Assembly: GCF_900496975.1 (NCBI RefSeq)
Contig: NZ_UFQC01000009.1
Coordinates: 1 to 64,000 of the forward strand
Reading direction: 5' to 3'
DNA: 64,000 nucleotides
From: Achromobacter veterisilvae
GTDB lineage: Bacteria; Pseudomonadota; Gammaproteobacteria; Burkholderiales; Burkholderiaceae_B
A program made the translations under genes and the position numbers. The notes beneath the pieces are model-generated. The model ran no database searches. It was given only the letters and a program-made list of their open reading frames with translations, and was not told the DNA's origin. Below are positions 31,856 to 40,735 of this stretch, piece by piece (the stretch's first letter is position 1; every line of letters starts with the position of its first letter).

Positions 31856-33835
31856 TCAGACCTGGTTGGCGGGTTTGTCGGGGGCGGCGCGGAAGGGCGC
31901 GGCCGCGAAATCGGGGCCGGCCAGCGCCGCGCGCAGGGTTTCGATCTGGGCGGCCACGTCCCGCAGCGCGGGCGAGGGCGAGGCGATGGCGGCGGGCGGC
32001 ATCGGCGAGCCCTGGGCGACGGCGACGCTCATGGCGTGCAGGGACGCGGCCAGTTGCCCCAGTTGCGCCGCGGAGGGCGGAACCTGGTCCGCCGGCGCGG
32101 ACCAGGCGGTGTCGGAGATGGCGTTGGCCACGCGTTCCAGGGCCACTTCGACCGGCCACCAGGCCAGCGCCCGGCGGCTGACCAGGCGGGGTTCCGACAG
32201 GCCGCGCTGCAGCGCGATGCGCAAATCGGACAGCCGCGCGTAGGCGCTGGCGCGCAGGCCGTGCCGGCTGGCGGGATCGGCCTGGAACACCGTGTTCAGG
32301 TAGGCGGCCAGCGTGTCCATGGCGGCGGCGACGGCGTTGTCCAGGTTGCTGCGTTCGATGCGTATCCAGGGCAGGTAGCCGACCAGCAGCACGACGGCCG
32401 CCGCCACGCCCACGTCGATCAGGCGCGCCAGCGCGATCGGCCAACTGCCCGGCTGCAACGCGCCGATCAGCAGCATGAGGATGGGCAGCAGGATGGCCGA
32501 GAACAGGCCGTAGTTGCGCCGGATGGACCACGGCAGCAGGGACGCCAGCCCGGCCACCGTGAGCAGGCTGACGATCCCGTTGCGGTCCAGCGCCAGCACG
32601 GTCGCGCTGATCGCCACGCCGATCACGCTGCCCGCGCAGCTTTGCAGCGCCCGCGCGAAGACCGAGCCGAAGTTGGGCTTGAACACCACCACCACGATGA
32701 GCGGCACCCAGTACGAGCGCGGCAGCGCCGCCGCCCGCGCCACGGCTTCGGCGGCGATCAGGCACAGGCCCAGGCGGACCAGGTAGCGCACCGTCGTCGG
32801 CCCGGGCCGGTAGGTGCGCGCCAGCACCCGCCAGGGCGTGCGCGGCCGCGCCGGCGGCAGGCCGGCGAAGGCGTCGGCTTCGCTCAGCCTGCCGCCGTCC
32901 AGCAGCGGCTGCACCTGCGCCAGCGCGTCGGCCAGTTGCGGCATGTCCGCGCGCCGCAGCGCGGCGATGTCGTCGCGGGGATCCGGCACGGCGTCGTTTT
33001 CCACGCGGTCGGCCAGCCGGTTCATGACGCGCGCGCAGTCGGCCGGCAGCACGCGGCCGGCGCGCGCCAGCGCCAGGGCGGCGTTGGTCAGCGGCGTGCA
33101 GGCCTGCAACTGGGCCGCCAGGCGCGCCAGGCGGGGCGAGGGGCCGGCCGCGCGGCGCCTTGCCGCCAGCACGGTGTCGTAGGCGGTGGTCATGGCCGCT
33201 TCCATATCGCGCCGCGCGGCCATGGTGCGCGACGTGCCGATGGCCGTGAACATGGCCGCCAGCTTGCGGTAGGCCATGGCCACCGCGGCGCGCTCGGGGG
33301 CGATGGGGTTGACCACCCAGCCCGACAGGGTCAGCGCCAGGCCGAACAGGCCGCCGGCCCCCACCAGCACCGAGGGCAGCCAGGGCGGCAGGGAGGACGT
33401 CAGGCTCGCGCCCACGATCACATACACGGCGAACTGCAGCGTGGCTACCGCCGCGATGTTGTTGAACGTGCCGACCAGGCTGGCCGCCAGCACCAGCAGC
33501 GTCATGGCGCCGGCGGTCCACAGGCCGTGCCCGGAGATCAGGTTGCCCAGCAAATACCCCAGCGCGCCGCCGAACACGGTCGATCCGATGGACAGCGCGC
33601 GGTTGCGGTAGGGGCCGCCGTTGTCGCCGGTGATGGCGGGCAGCGCGCCCAGCGACACCAGCGCCGCCGCCGCGCTCTGGTCCAGCGCCAGGCCCGCGGC
33701 GGCGGGCAGGCCGATCGCCAGGGCGGCGCGCAGCGCCACCCAGCGGCTGACCGGAGACGGCTCCATGTGCGCCAGGCTCATCAGCCAGCGCATGTTGGAG
33801 GTGCGCGCGCCGCGGTTCATCGAAGGGCGGGACAC
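31856..33835 (-). CDS. FUSC-family membrane protein (second in window)
   Basis: A 659-residue FUSC (fusaric-acid-resistance-like) transporter with two membrane blocks (about residues 30-170 and 350-480) and cytosolic regions after each. Unlike the AaeB-like copy at 22.5-24.5 kb it has no HlyD, DUF1656 or outer-membrane partner beside it, so the substrate and mode are unclear. GTG at 33835 with GAGG upstream is used; ATG at 33820 is an alternative. It follows the YbaK gene by 15 bp. Confidence 0.75.
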   Translation of the reverse strand: MSRPSMNRGARTSNMRWLMSLAHMEPSPVSRWVALRAALAIGLPAAAGLALDQSAAAALVSLGALPAITGDNGGPYRNRALSIGSTVFGGALGYLLGNLISGHGLWTAGAMTLLVLAASLVGTFNNIAAVATLQFAVYVIVGASLTSSLPPWLPSVLVGAGGLFGLALTLSGWVVNPIAPERAAVAMAYRKLAAMFTAIGTSRTMAARRDMEAAMTTAYDTVLAARRRAAGPSPRLARLAAQLQACTPLTNAALALARAGRVLPADCARVMNRLADRVENDAVPDPRDDIAALRRADMPQLADALAQVQPLLDGGRLSEADAFAGLPPARPRTPWRVLARTYRPGPTTVRYLVRLGLCLIAAEAVARAAALPRSYWVPLIVVVVFKPNFGSVFARALQSCAGSVIGVAISATVLALDRNGIVSLLTVAGLASLLPWSIRRNYGLFSAILLPILMLLIGALQPGSWPIALARLIDVGVAAAVVLLVGYLPWIRIERSNLDNAVAAAMDTLAAYLNTVFQADPASRHGLRASAYARLSDLRIALQRGLSEPRLVSRRALAWWPVEVALERVANAISDTAWSAPADQVPPSAAQLGQLAASLHAMSVAVAQGSPMPPAAIASPSPALRDVAAQIETLRAALAGPDFAAAPFRAAPDKPANQV

Positions 33836-33850
33836 GGCGGCCTCATGGCC

Positions 33851-34333
33851 CTAGGCCTTGATCAGCGGCGCCTCGTCGGGCGCGGCCAGCCGGAAGTAAT
33901 CCTCTGTGTTCAGGAGGATGGAGGCGTCCAGGCGGCCGGCGTTGAACACGATCTCGCCATGGCGTTCCCGCAGGCTGGGATCCACCAGCAGGTGCAGTTC
34001 GGGATTGAAGGTGAAGGGAGGAATGGCGCCGATCTCGCAGCCGGTCAGTTCCCGCGCCAGGTCCTGCGAGGCCAGCGACGCCTTCTTGCCGCCGGCGGCG
34101 CGGGCGATGGCGTCCAGGTCGGCCTGCCTGTCGGCCGGGAAGACCGCCAGCACGTTCTTGCGCTGGTTGGACGATATCTTCACGCGGCAAACCAGCGCCT
34201 TCGCGCCCTGGCTGACCTCGGTGCCGCGGATCGCGGCGACTTCGACGGAGCGCCCGGCGGCGGGATGTTCGAGCAGGCGGTAGCGGGCGTGGTTCTGGGC
34301 AAGCAGGGCTTGCAGGCGTTCAAAGACTTCCAT
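33851..34333 (-). CDS. YbaK/EbsC-family aminoacyl-tRNA deacylase
   Basis: A 160-residue single-domain editing protein of the YbaK/ProX type. VCRVKISSNQRKNVLAVFPA contains the conserved Lys that positions the aminoacyl ester, and GCEIGAIPPFTF carries the GxxxP loop. Such proteins hydrolyse mischarged aminoacyl-tRNAs (for example Cys- or Ala-tRNAPro). ATG at 34333 is used; an in-frame GTG at 34348 would add five residues. It heads the YbaK-FUSC-NRDE run. Confidence 0.78.
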   Translation of the reverse strand: MEVFERLQALLAQNHARYRLLEHPAAGRSVEVAAIRGTEVSQGAKALVCRVKISSNQRKNVLAVFPADRQADLDAIARAAGGKKASLASQDLARELTGCEIGAIPPFTFNPELHLLVDPSLRERHGEIVFNAGRLDASILLNTEDYFRLAAPDEAPLIKA

Positions 34334-34412
34334 GTCGGGCGCGGGCACTGGGGATCGGGCCGGCGACGGGATTCGGCGCCGTACGCCGCATGATACGCCG
34401 GACGGCGGGCGT

Positions 34413-35132
34413 CTAGATGTCCCCGGTGAAGGCGTAGCCCCATCCCCAGACGGTGCGGATCGGCAGTTCCACGTTCATGTCCTGCGCCTTGCGCCGCAAA
34501 CGGCTTACCACGACGTCGGTGCGGCGCACGGATTCGCGGCCGCCGTGGGAGTCCATGCCCGGCGAATCGCCGCGCGGCAGGCGCTTGTCGGGCGACGCCG
34601 TCAGCTTGAGCAGGAATTCGCGTTCGGCCTGGGTCAGCGACAGGCGCGTGCCCTGCGGGCTGACCAGCGTCCAGGCGGCGTCGTGGAATTGCCACTTGCC
34701 CGCGGGCTCGGGGGCGGGCGCGGGTGGACGCGGTTCGGCGTCGGCGGCGGGACGGCGGCCCGCGGCGGGCACGCGGCGCACCAGCGCCTGCAGCGCCGCG
34801 GCGATTTCCGGGGTGCCCACGTCGGCCTGGAAGCAGGCGTCGGCGCCGCAATGCAGGCCGAGGATGCGGTTTTCGGGGGAATCGAAACTGGAAATGGCGA
34901 TGATGCCGGCGGTGGTGTCCATGGCCCGCAGGCCCGCGACGGCCATGCACAGATCGGAAAGATCGGCTTCCATCACGAGCAATGGGGTACGGCGTGCCTG
35001 GAACAGGCGGAACAGGCCGTTGGAATCTTCGCACTGGCGCGGCGAGAAGCCCATTTCGGCCAGCGCGCCGCTACGGCGCTTGCGTTGACCGGCATCGGGG
35101 GAGAAGACGATCAAGTCGAGGAGGTCATTCAT
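34413..35132 (-). CDS. Orphan OmpR-like regulator with degenerate receiver domain
   Basis: The 239-residue protein joins a receiver-like N-terminal domain (residues 1-120) to an OmpR/PhoB winged helix (about 150-239: LSLTQAEREFLLKLTASPDK and TDVVVSRLRRKAQ). The receiver has lost its chemistry: the acidic pair is replaced by Ser-Pro-Asp (11-13), the phospho-acceptor Asp by Glu55 (LLVMEAD), and the Lys of the GAD-x-KP motif is missing (GADACFQAD). A proline/alanine-rich linker separates the domains. No histidine kinase is nearby. It probably acts without phosphorylation. Target genes are unknown. Confidence 0.75.
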   Translation of the reverse strand: MNDLLDLIVFSPDAGQRKRRSGALAEMGFSPRQCEDSNGLFRLFQARRTPLLVMEADLSDLCMAVAGLRAMDTTAGIIAISSFDSPENRILGLHCGADACFQADVGTPEIAAALQALVRRVPAAGRRPAADAEPRPPAPAPEPAGKWQFHDAAWTLVSPQGTRLSLTQAEREFLLKLTASPDKRLPRGDSPGMDSHGGRESVRRTDVVVSRLRRKAQDMNVELPIRTVWGWGYAFTGDI

Positions 35133-35284
35133 GAATCGTTGTGATCTGTGCAGCATAAGCACTTGCATGATGCAACGGATACAGCGATTTCCCAAACCTC
35201 GCACAACGCCACTTTCCGGCCCGAATTCTCGGAGATGGGCGCGCGCCGGACGCCGGGCGCACCGTTGTGGTGCGCGGCGGCGCG

Positions 35285-36763
35285 TCAGGGCGCGGGCGCT
35301 TCGTTCCACCAGCCTCCGCCCAGCGCTTGCAGCAGCGCGGCGGTGTCGGCGTAGCGCGCCGCGTCGGCCGCGGTGCGCGCGATGCGGGCCTGCAACTGCT
35401 GCCGCTGGCTGTCCAGCAGGCTCAGGTGGCTGATGCCGCCGGCGCGGTAGCGGCCCTGCGCGATGCGTTCGGCCTCGTCCGCCCGGCGCCACGCGTCGTC
35501 GTGGGCCTGGAACGCGTCGCCGTCGGTCTGCAGCGCCCGCAGGGCGTCGGCGACCTGCCGGAAACCGTCCAGCACGGTCTGGCGGTAGGCCGCCGCCGCG
35601 GCGTCGTACGCGGCCTGGGCGGCGCGCTGGCGGGCGCGCAGTTCGCCGCCGTGGAACAGCGGCTGCACCAGCCCCAGCCCGAGGTTCCACACGTTCACTC
35701 CGTCGGACAGGTCGCCGGCGCGGGTGCGCTGCGAGCCGAAGCTCGCCGTCAGCGTGAACTGCGGATACAGGTTGGCGGTGGCCACGCCCACGTCGGCCGA
35801 GGCCTGGTGCCACAGCGCTTCGGCGGCCAGGACGTCGGGGCGCTGGCGCGTCAGCGCCGACGGAACGCCGGTGGGCACGTCGGCGGGCAGGGTCAGGTCC
35901 GCCAGCCGCATCGGCGGCTGCCGCAAGGCCGCCGGCGGCTGGCCCAGGTAGACCGCCAGTTGGTGCGTGACCTGCGCCAGTTGATAGTCCAGCGGCGGCA
36001 GCGTGGCACGCGTCTGCGCGACCAGCAGTTCCTGGTTGCTCAGGTCGGCCCGCGAGACGCCGCCCGCGTCCAGGCGCTGGCGCATGATGTCGCGCTGCCG
36101 GACCTGCGCCGCCAGCAGTTCGCGCGTGGCGTCCAGCCGTTCGCTCAGGTCGGCCTGCCGGATGGCGGCCGTGACCACGTTGGCCGCCAGCGCCATGCGC
36201 GCGGCCTGCAATTCGTGGCGCTGATAGTCCACCTGCGCGGCCAGCCCTTCCAGCGCGCGGCGGTTGGCGCCGAATACGTCCAGCGTGTAGGAAACGTCGA
36301 TCGAGGCGTTGTAGAGCGTGAAGGGCGCGGGCGGCTCGGCCACCGGCACGCCGAAGGCCGAGGGGTCCACCTTCTGCCGCGCCACGGACAGGTTGCCGTC
36401 GACCGAGGGCAGCAGGCGTCCGCCGGTCTCGGCGTTCAGCGTTTCGCCGGCCTGGCGCAGGCGGGCGCGGGCCTGCTCCAGCGTCGGGCTGGCCTGCAGG
36501 GCCTGCCGCAGCAGGTCGTCCAGCTTGTCGGAACGGAACAGCCGCCACCATTGGGCGGGGATGTCGGCGCCGGCCGCCAGCCGCTGGGCGCCGCCGGTCG
36601 GCGCGCCGGCCCCGGGCGCGAGATAGGCGTCGGTTTCCGGGGCCGCCGGGGCCTGGAAGTCCGGCCCGGCGGCGCAGCCCGCGAGCAGCGCGCCCAGGAC
36701 CAGCGGGGCCAGGCGCCGCGGCGCGAAGTCAGAAAGAAAGGGCGTGGGCAGGGAGCGGGACAT
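35285..36763 (-). CDS. Outer-membrane efflux lipoprotein (NodT family), ABC exporter partner
   Basis: A 492-residue outer-membrane factor with a lipoprotein signal (LAPLVLGALLAGCAAGPDF, lipobox LAGC) and two OEP repeats that form the tunnel. It is the last gene of the TetR-HlyD-ABC operon, 6 bp after the permease, and would provide the exit channel for that exporter. It is distinct from the NodT protein at 19.9-21.3 kb, so each pump in the window has its own outer-membrane factor. Confidence 0.85.
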   Translation of the reverse strand: MSRSLPTPFLSDFAPRRLAPLVLGALLAGCAAGPDFQAPAAPETDAYLAPGAGAPTGGAQRLAAGADIPAQWWRLFRSDKLDDLLRQALQASPTLEQARARLRQAGETLNAETGGRLLPSVDGNLSVARQKVDPSAFGVPVAEPPAPFTLYNASIDVSYTLDVFGANRRALEGLAAQVDYQRHELQAARMALAANVVTAAIRQADLSERLDATRELLAAQVRQRDIMRQRLDAGGVSRADLSNQELLVAQTRATLPPLDYQLAQVTHQLAVYLGQPPAALRQPPMRLADLTLPADVPTGVPSALTRQRPDVLAAEALWHQASADVGVATANLYPQFTLTASFGSQRTRAGDLSDGVNVWNLGLGLVQPLFHGGELRARQRAAQAAYDAAAAAYRQTVLDGFRQVADALRALQTDGDAFQAHDDAWRRADEAERIAQGRYRAGGISHLSLLDSQRQQLQARIARTAADAARYADTAALLQALGGGWWNEAPAP

Positions 36764-36769
36764 GGCGGC

Positions 36770-37915
36770 TCAATCCAGGGTGCGGCGGTAGAACTTCACG
36801 GCGGCGGTCATGACGACCGCGGTGAACAGCAGCAGCGGCCAGATGCTGGGCCAGAGGTCCCACCAGCCGTTGCCCTTGAGCAGGATGCCGCGGATCAGCC
36901 GGTTGAAATACGTCAGCGGCAGCAGGTTGCCCAGGTATTGCGCCCACACCGGCATGCCCTGGAACGGGAACATGAAGCCCGACAGCAGGATGCTGGGCAG
37001 GAAATAGAACATGGTCAGTTGCATGGCCTGCAACTGGTTCTGCGCCAGCGACGACAGCGTGATGCCCACCGTCAGGTTGGCCGCGATGAACAGCAGCGCC
37101 GCCAGGTACACGCTCAGCAGCGAACCCTGGAACGGCACGTGGAAGACGAAGCGCGCGGCCAGCAGGATGATGCTGGCCTGGATCAGCCCGATCGCGATGT
37201 AGGGCACGATCTTGCCGGTCATCACTTCGATGGGCCGCACCGGCATCGCCAGCAGGTTCTCCATCGTGCCGCGTTCGCGCTCGCGCGTCATGGCCAGGCC
37301 GGTCATCATCACCAGCGTCATGGTCAGGATCACGCCCATCAGGCCCGGCACGGTGTTGTACTGCGAGACCTGCTCTTCGTTGTAGAGCCGGTGCACGCGC
37401 ACTTCGAAGGGCGGCTGGCTGCCGGCCAGGCCGGCCAGCGGGCCGGTCAGGTCCTTGTCCGCCACCGCCTGCGATAGCTGGGTGGCCGCGCCGATGGCCA
37501 AGCCGGTGGCCGTCGGATCGGTCGCGTCGGCCTCGATCAGCAGCGCCGGACGCTCGCCGCGCAGCAGGCTGCGGCTGAAGTCCGGCGGGATGGTCAGCAC
37601 GAACAGCACCCGGCCCCGCGCCAGCGCCGCGCGTCCGGCTTCCTCGTCGTCCAGCTCCTCGGTGATGCGGAAGTAATCCGATGATTTCATCGCCGCGACG
37701 AAGCTGCGCGTGAAGGGGCTGTGGTCCGCCGCGACGATGGCGGTGGGCATCTGCTTGGGATCGGTGTTGATGGCGTACCCGAACAGCGCCAACTGCATGA
37801 TGGGCAGGCCCACGATCATGCCGAAGGTGACGCGGTCGCGGCGCAGTTGCAGGAACTCCTTGAGCACCATGCTCCACCAGCGCGACCAGGAAAAGCCTTG
37901 CAGGCGGCGGATCAT
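36770..37915 (-). CDS. ABC-2 type exporter permease (YbhR/YbhS-like)
   Basis: A 381-residue ABC-2 permease: one N-terminal span (FGMIVGLPIMQLALFGYAIN), a large periplasmic loop (about residues 50-175), then five spans and the ABC-2 signature TRERERGTMENLLAMPVRP. E. coli YbhGFSR uses two different permeases; here there is only one, so the channel is probably a homodimer. It overlaps the ATPase gene by 4 bp. Confidence 0.85.
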   Translation of the reverse strand: MIRRLQGFSWSRWWSMVLKEFLQLRRDRVTFGMIVGLPIMQLALFGYAINTDPKQMPTAIVAADHSPFTRSFVAAMKSSDYFRITEELDDEEAGRAALARGRVLFVLTIPPDFSRSLLRGERPALLIEADATDPTATGLAIGAATQLSQAVADKDLTGPLAGLAGSQPPFEVRVHRLYNEEQVSQYNTVPGLMGVILTMTLVMMTGLAMTRERERGTMENLLAMPVRPIEVMTGKIVPYIAIGLIQASIILLAARFVFHVPFQGSLLSVYLAALLFIAANLTVGITLSSLAQNQLQAMQLTMFYFLPSILLSGFMFPFQGMPVWAQYLGNLLPLTYFNRLIRGILLKGNGWWDLWPSIWPLLLFTAVVMTAAVKFYRRTLD

Positions 37916-38871
37916 GGCGGGCTCGCGTAGTTGTCGGCGGAGCGGTTCATCAGATAGATGAAGACGTCCTCCAGGCTGGTGTCGATGCGTTCCAGGCTCA
38001 GGTCCTGTCCGGCGATGGCATCCCGCAGCGTGCGTTCCAGCAGCGCCGCGTCGCGGCCGCTGATGTGCAGCGCGGAACCGAAGGCCACCGTCTGGTCCAC
38101 GCCCGGCGCGCCGCGCAGGCGCTGCGCCAGCGGCACCAGGTTGTGGCCGCGGATGGCCCAGGTGGCCAGGCGCTGCTCGGCGATCACGTCGTCCGCCGTG
38201 CCCTGCGTCAGCAGCCGGCCGTACGAAAGATAGGCCAGCTTGTGGCAGCGCTCGGCCTCGTCCATGTAGTGCGTGCTGACCAGCACCGATATGCCGCGCG
38301 CGGCCAGCTCGTGCAACTGTTCCCAGAAGTCGCGCCGCGCGGTGGGATCCACGCCGGCGGTGGGTTCGTCCAGCAGCAGCAGGCGCGGCCGGTGCAGCAG
38401 GCAGGCGGCCAGCGCCAGCCGCTGCTTCCAGCCGCCCGACAACGATCCGGTCAGTTGCGCGGCGCGGGTTTGCAGCCCCAGGCTTTCCAGGGCCTCGTCC
38501 ACCGTTTCCCGGCGCCTGGGCATGCCGTACATGCGCGCGACGAAGTCCAGGTTCTCGCGGATGGTCAGGTCGTCCCAGTACGAGAATTTCTGCGTCATGT
38601 AGCCGACGTGCCGCTTGATCTGCTCGCTGTCGCGCAGGATGTCGTACCCCATGCAGGTGCCGCTGCCCGAATCCGGCGTCAGCAGCCCGCACATCAGCCG
38701 GATGCAGGTGGTCTTGCCGCTGCCGTTGGGGCCCAGGAAGCCGAAGATCTCGCCTTCCCGCACCTGGAGCGACACGTCGTCGACGACCTGCTTGTCGCCG
38801 AAGCGCTTGTTCAGGCCCTGCACGTCGATGACGAGGGAGCCGGCCTCCGGCGGGGCGGGCGGCGCGTTCAT
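37912..38871 (-). CDS. ABC exporter ATP-binding protein
   Basis: A 319-residue ATPase with Walker A GPNGSGKTT, signature LSGGWKQRLALAACLL, Walker B LLLLDEPTAGVDP and switch His in VSTHYMDEAERC. LSGGWKQ is typical of the YbhF group, but YbhF is a tandem double ATPase of about 578 residues, whereas this one has a single domain with a C-terminal extension. It overlaps the HlyD and permease genes by 4 bp each, indicating strict co-translation. Confidence 0.85.
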   Translation of the reverse strand: MNAPPAPPEAGSLVIDVQGLNKRFGDKQVVDDVSLQVREGEIFGFLGPNGSGKTTCIRLMCGLLTPDSGSGTCMGYDILRDSEQIKRHVGYMTQKFSYWDDLTIRENLDFVARMYGMPRRRETVDEALESLGLQTRAAQLTGSLSGGWKQRLALAACLLHRPRLLLLDEPTAGVDPTARRDFWEQLHELAARGISVLVSTHYMDEAERCHKLAYLSYGRLLTQGTADDVIAEQRLATWAIRGHNLVPLAQRLRGAPGVDQTVAFGSALHISGRDAALLERTLRDAIAGQDLSLERIDTSLEDVFIYLMNRSADNYASPP

Positions 38872-39836
38872 CGGGGCGCCGCTTCGAGGGGCTGGCCCGG
38901 ATGCAGCCGCGCCGCCGCCTCGGGCGCCGGCCGCGCCTGGATCATGTAGACCAGCTTGCTGCGGCTTTCCCGGCTGTAGATGACGGGCGGCGTGTACTCG
39001 GCCTGGGTGGAAACGTAATCGATGCGCACCGGGATGGGATCGCCGCAGCCATCGCAGCGCACCATGAGCTGCTGCCCGATCTTCAAGGCGCCCAGGGCTT
39101 CCTGCGGCACGAAGAGCCGCACCTTGATATTGCCGGGGGGCAGCAGGCTGACGACGGGGCTGCCCGCGGGCACCCATTCGCCCACGCGGTACAGCGTGTC
39201 GAACACCAGGCCGGCGGCGGGCGCGGCCTGGCGCTTCTGCGCCAGGGTCCAGTCCGCCTGCGCCAGCGCCGCCCGGGCCGCCTCGACCTGGGCGGCCTGG
39301 GCGAGCCGCTGGTCGTCGCGGCCGGGCAGGGCGGCCACGTCCAGTTGGGCTTTCAGTTCGCGCACCCGCGCCGCGTCGGACTGGGCCTGCTCGCGGCTGT
39401 CGTCCAACTGCGACCGCGCGATGCCGCCGATGCGGAACTGGTCGGTGTCGCGCCGCAGTTGCGCGGCCGAACGCCGGCTGGCGGCCTCGGCCTGCGCCAA
39501 CTGCGCCCGGGTGACGTCCACTTCGGCAGGGCGCTTGCCGGTGGCGATGTCTTCCAACTGGGCCGCGGCGGCGGCCAGTTGCGCGCCGGCCTGGTCGCGC
39601 GCCGCGGTTTCGCGCCCGGCCTCCAGCGCGAACAGCGGGGCGCCGGCCTCGACCTGCTGGCCGCGCCGCACCGGCAGTTCGGCCAGCCGCCCGGGTTCGG
39701 ATGACGCCACATAGACATATTCGCCTTCCGCGTAGCCCTGGAAGAAGGCGCCGTCGTCGTTGCCGCAGCCGCCCAGCAGCAGGGCCAGCGCCGTGGCGGC
39801 GGGCAGGGGGCGGCGCAAGGCGGGAGGGATGCGCAT
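38868..39836 (-). CDS. HlyD-family adaptor with a lipoprotein signal (YbhG-like)
   Basis: The 322-residue periplasmic adaptor has an N-terminal lipobox (ALALLLGGCGNDDG), so it is anchored by lipid rather than by a membrane span. The lipoyl half-motif is YVASSEPGRLAELPVRRGQQ, followed by a long coiled-coil hairpin (about residues 75-200) and a beta-barrel. It would bridge the ABC permease to the NodT protein. It is 4 bp after the tetR stop. Confidence 0.82.
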   Translation of the reverse strand: MRIPPALRRPLPAATALALLLGGCGNDDGAFFQGYAEGEYVYVASSEPGRLAELPVRRGQQVEAGAPLFALEAGRETAARDQAGAQLAAAAAQLEDIATGKRPAEVDVTRAQLAQAEAASRRSAAQLRRDTDQFRIGGIARSQLDDSREQAQSDAARVRELKAQLDVAALPGRDDQRLAQAAQVEAARAALAQADWTLAQKRQAAPAAGLVFDTLYRVGEWVPAGSPVVSLLPPGNIKVRLFVPQEALGALKIGQQLMVRCDGCGDPIPVRIDYVSTQAEYTPPVIYSRESRSKLVYMIQARPAPEAAARLHPGQPLEAAPR

Positions 39837-39840
39837 GGTC

Positions 39841-40569
39841 TCAGCGTCCTGGAGGGGCGGTGGTCGGGGCGGACGGCGAGAACAGGCCGCCCGTGAGCAT
39901 GGCGATGGCGTGGGCCGCGATCGCCTGGGTGTCGATGGCCTGCGCCTGGGCGTCGCCCTGCCAGACGCGCCGCCACAGGGCGGAGGTGGCCAGGGGCAGC
40001 AGGGTCAGGCCCAGGATGGAAAGGAACACCAGGCGCGGCTCCACGCCGGGCGTGATGGCGCCCAGGCGCTGACTGTCGGCGATCAGGCCGGCGAAGGCGT
40101 GCAGGCGGTCGGAGGGCAGGTGGCGCAGCACGCGTTCGCGCAACTGGCCGCCTTCGTTCACCACCTCGTGCAGCCACAGCGAGGGCAGCCAGGGCCGCTC
40201 GGCCGCGCACTGGACCAGGCGGCCGACGATTTCGGCGATGAAGGCGCGGGCCGCGGCGGCGGGATCCGGAACCGGCGCCTGTCCGGCGCCTTGCCCCAGC
40301 GGCACGGGCGCCCAGACGTAGCCGATGACCGGCACGATCCGTTCCAGCACGACCGCGTCGATCAACTGGTCGCGGCTCTTGAAGTAGTAATGCACCATCG
40401 CCGGCGTGACGCCGGCGCGCTGCGCGATATGGGCGATGGTGGTGGCCGCTACGCCGCGCGCGGCGAACAGCTCCGTGGCGAGATCCAGCAACTGGCCGCG
40501 CATGGCGGCGTTGTCGGGGCGCGGGGGCCGGCCGGGCCGGCGGGGGGGCGGAGGCGGTACGGGACTCAT
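39841..40569 (-). CDS. TetR-family regulator of the ABC exporter operon (CecR-like)
   Basis: A 242-residue TetR repressor. The DNA-binding domain is ATELFAARGVAATTIAHIAQ then RAGVTPAMVHYYFKSRDQL; the C-terminal ligand domain resembles CecR/YbiH, which controls ybhGFSR in E. coli. A Pro/Arg-rich tail precedes the HTH. It is the first gene of the exporter operon and is preceded by an AT-rich palindromic region. Confidence 0.82.
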   Translation of the reverse strand: MSPVPPPPPRRPGRPPRPDNAAMRGQLLDLATELFAARGVAATTIAHIAQRAGVTPAMVHYYFKSRDQLIDAVVLERIVPVIGYVWAPVPLGQGAGQAPVPDPAAAARAFIAEIVGRLVQCAAERPWLPSLWLHEVVNEGGQLRERVLRHLPSDRLHAFAGLIADSQRLGAITPGVEPRLVFLSILGLTLLPLATSALWRRVWQGDAQAQAIDTQAIAAHAIAMLTGGLFSPSAPTTAPPGR

Positions 40570-40579
40570 GCCGCGTATG

Positions 40580-40603
40580 TTAATTAAATTATTAATTAAT
40601 TAA
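40580..40603. promoter_or_regulatory. Candidate TetR operator: three TTAATTAA palindromes
   Basis: TTAATTAA occurs at 40580-40587, 40592-40599 and 40596-40603. The 24-bp block of pure A/T stands out in a GC-rich background and begins 11 bp upstream of the tetR start, between tetR and the divergent CurA-like gene. Confidence 0.55.
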
Positions 40604-40735
40604 AAGGGGGGCGGGCGCCAGGGTTACACGCCGGGGCCCGCGACAAGGATGGTGTAATGGGGCGGACCCCCCATGCCGCCGCCCCGGGCGCTGCCCGCCA
40701 GGCCCGGGCGGCTTTCCGTAGGAGACTGGACCGTC

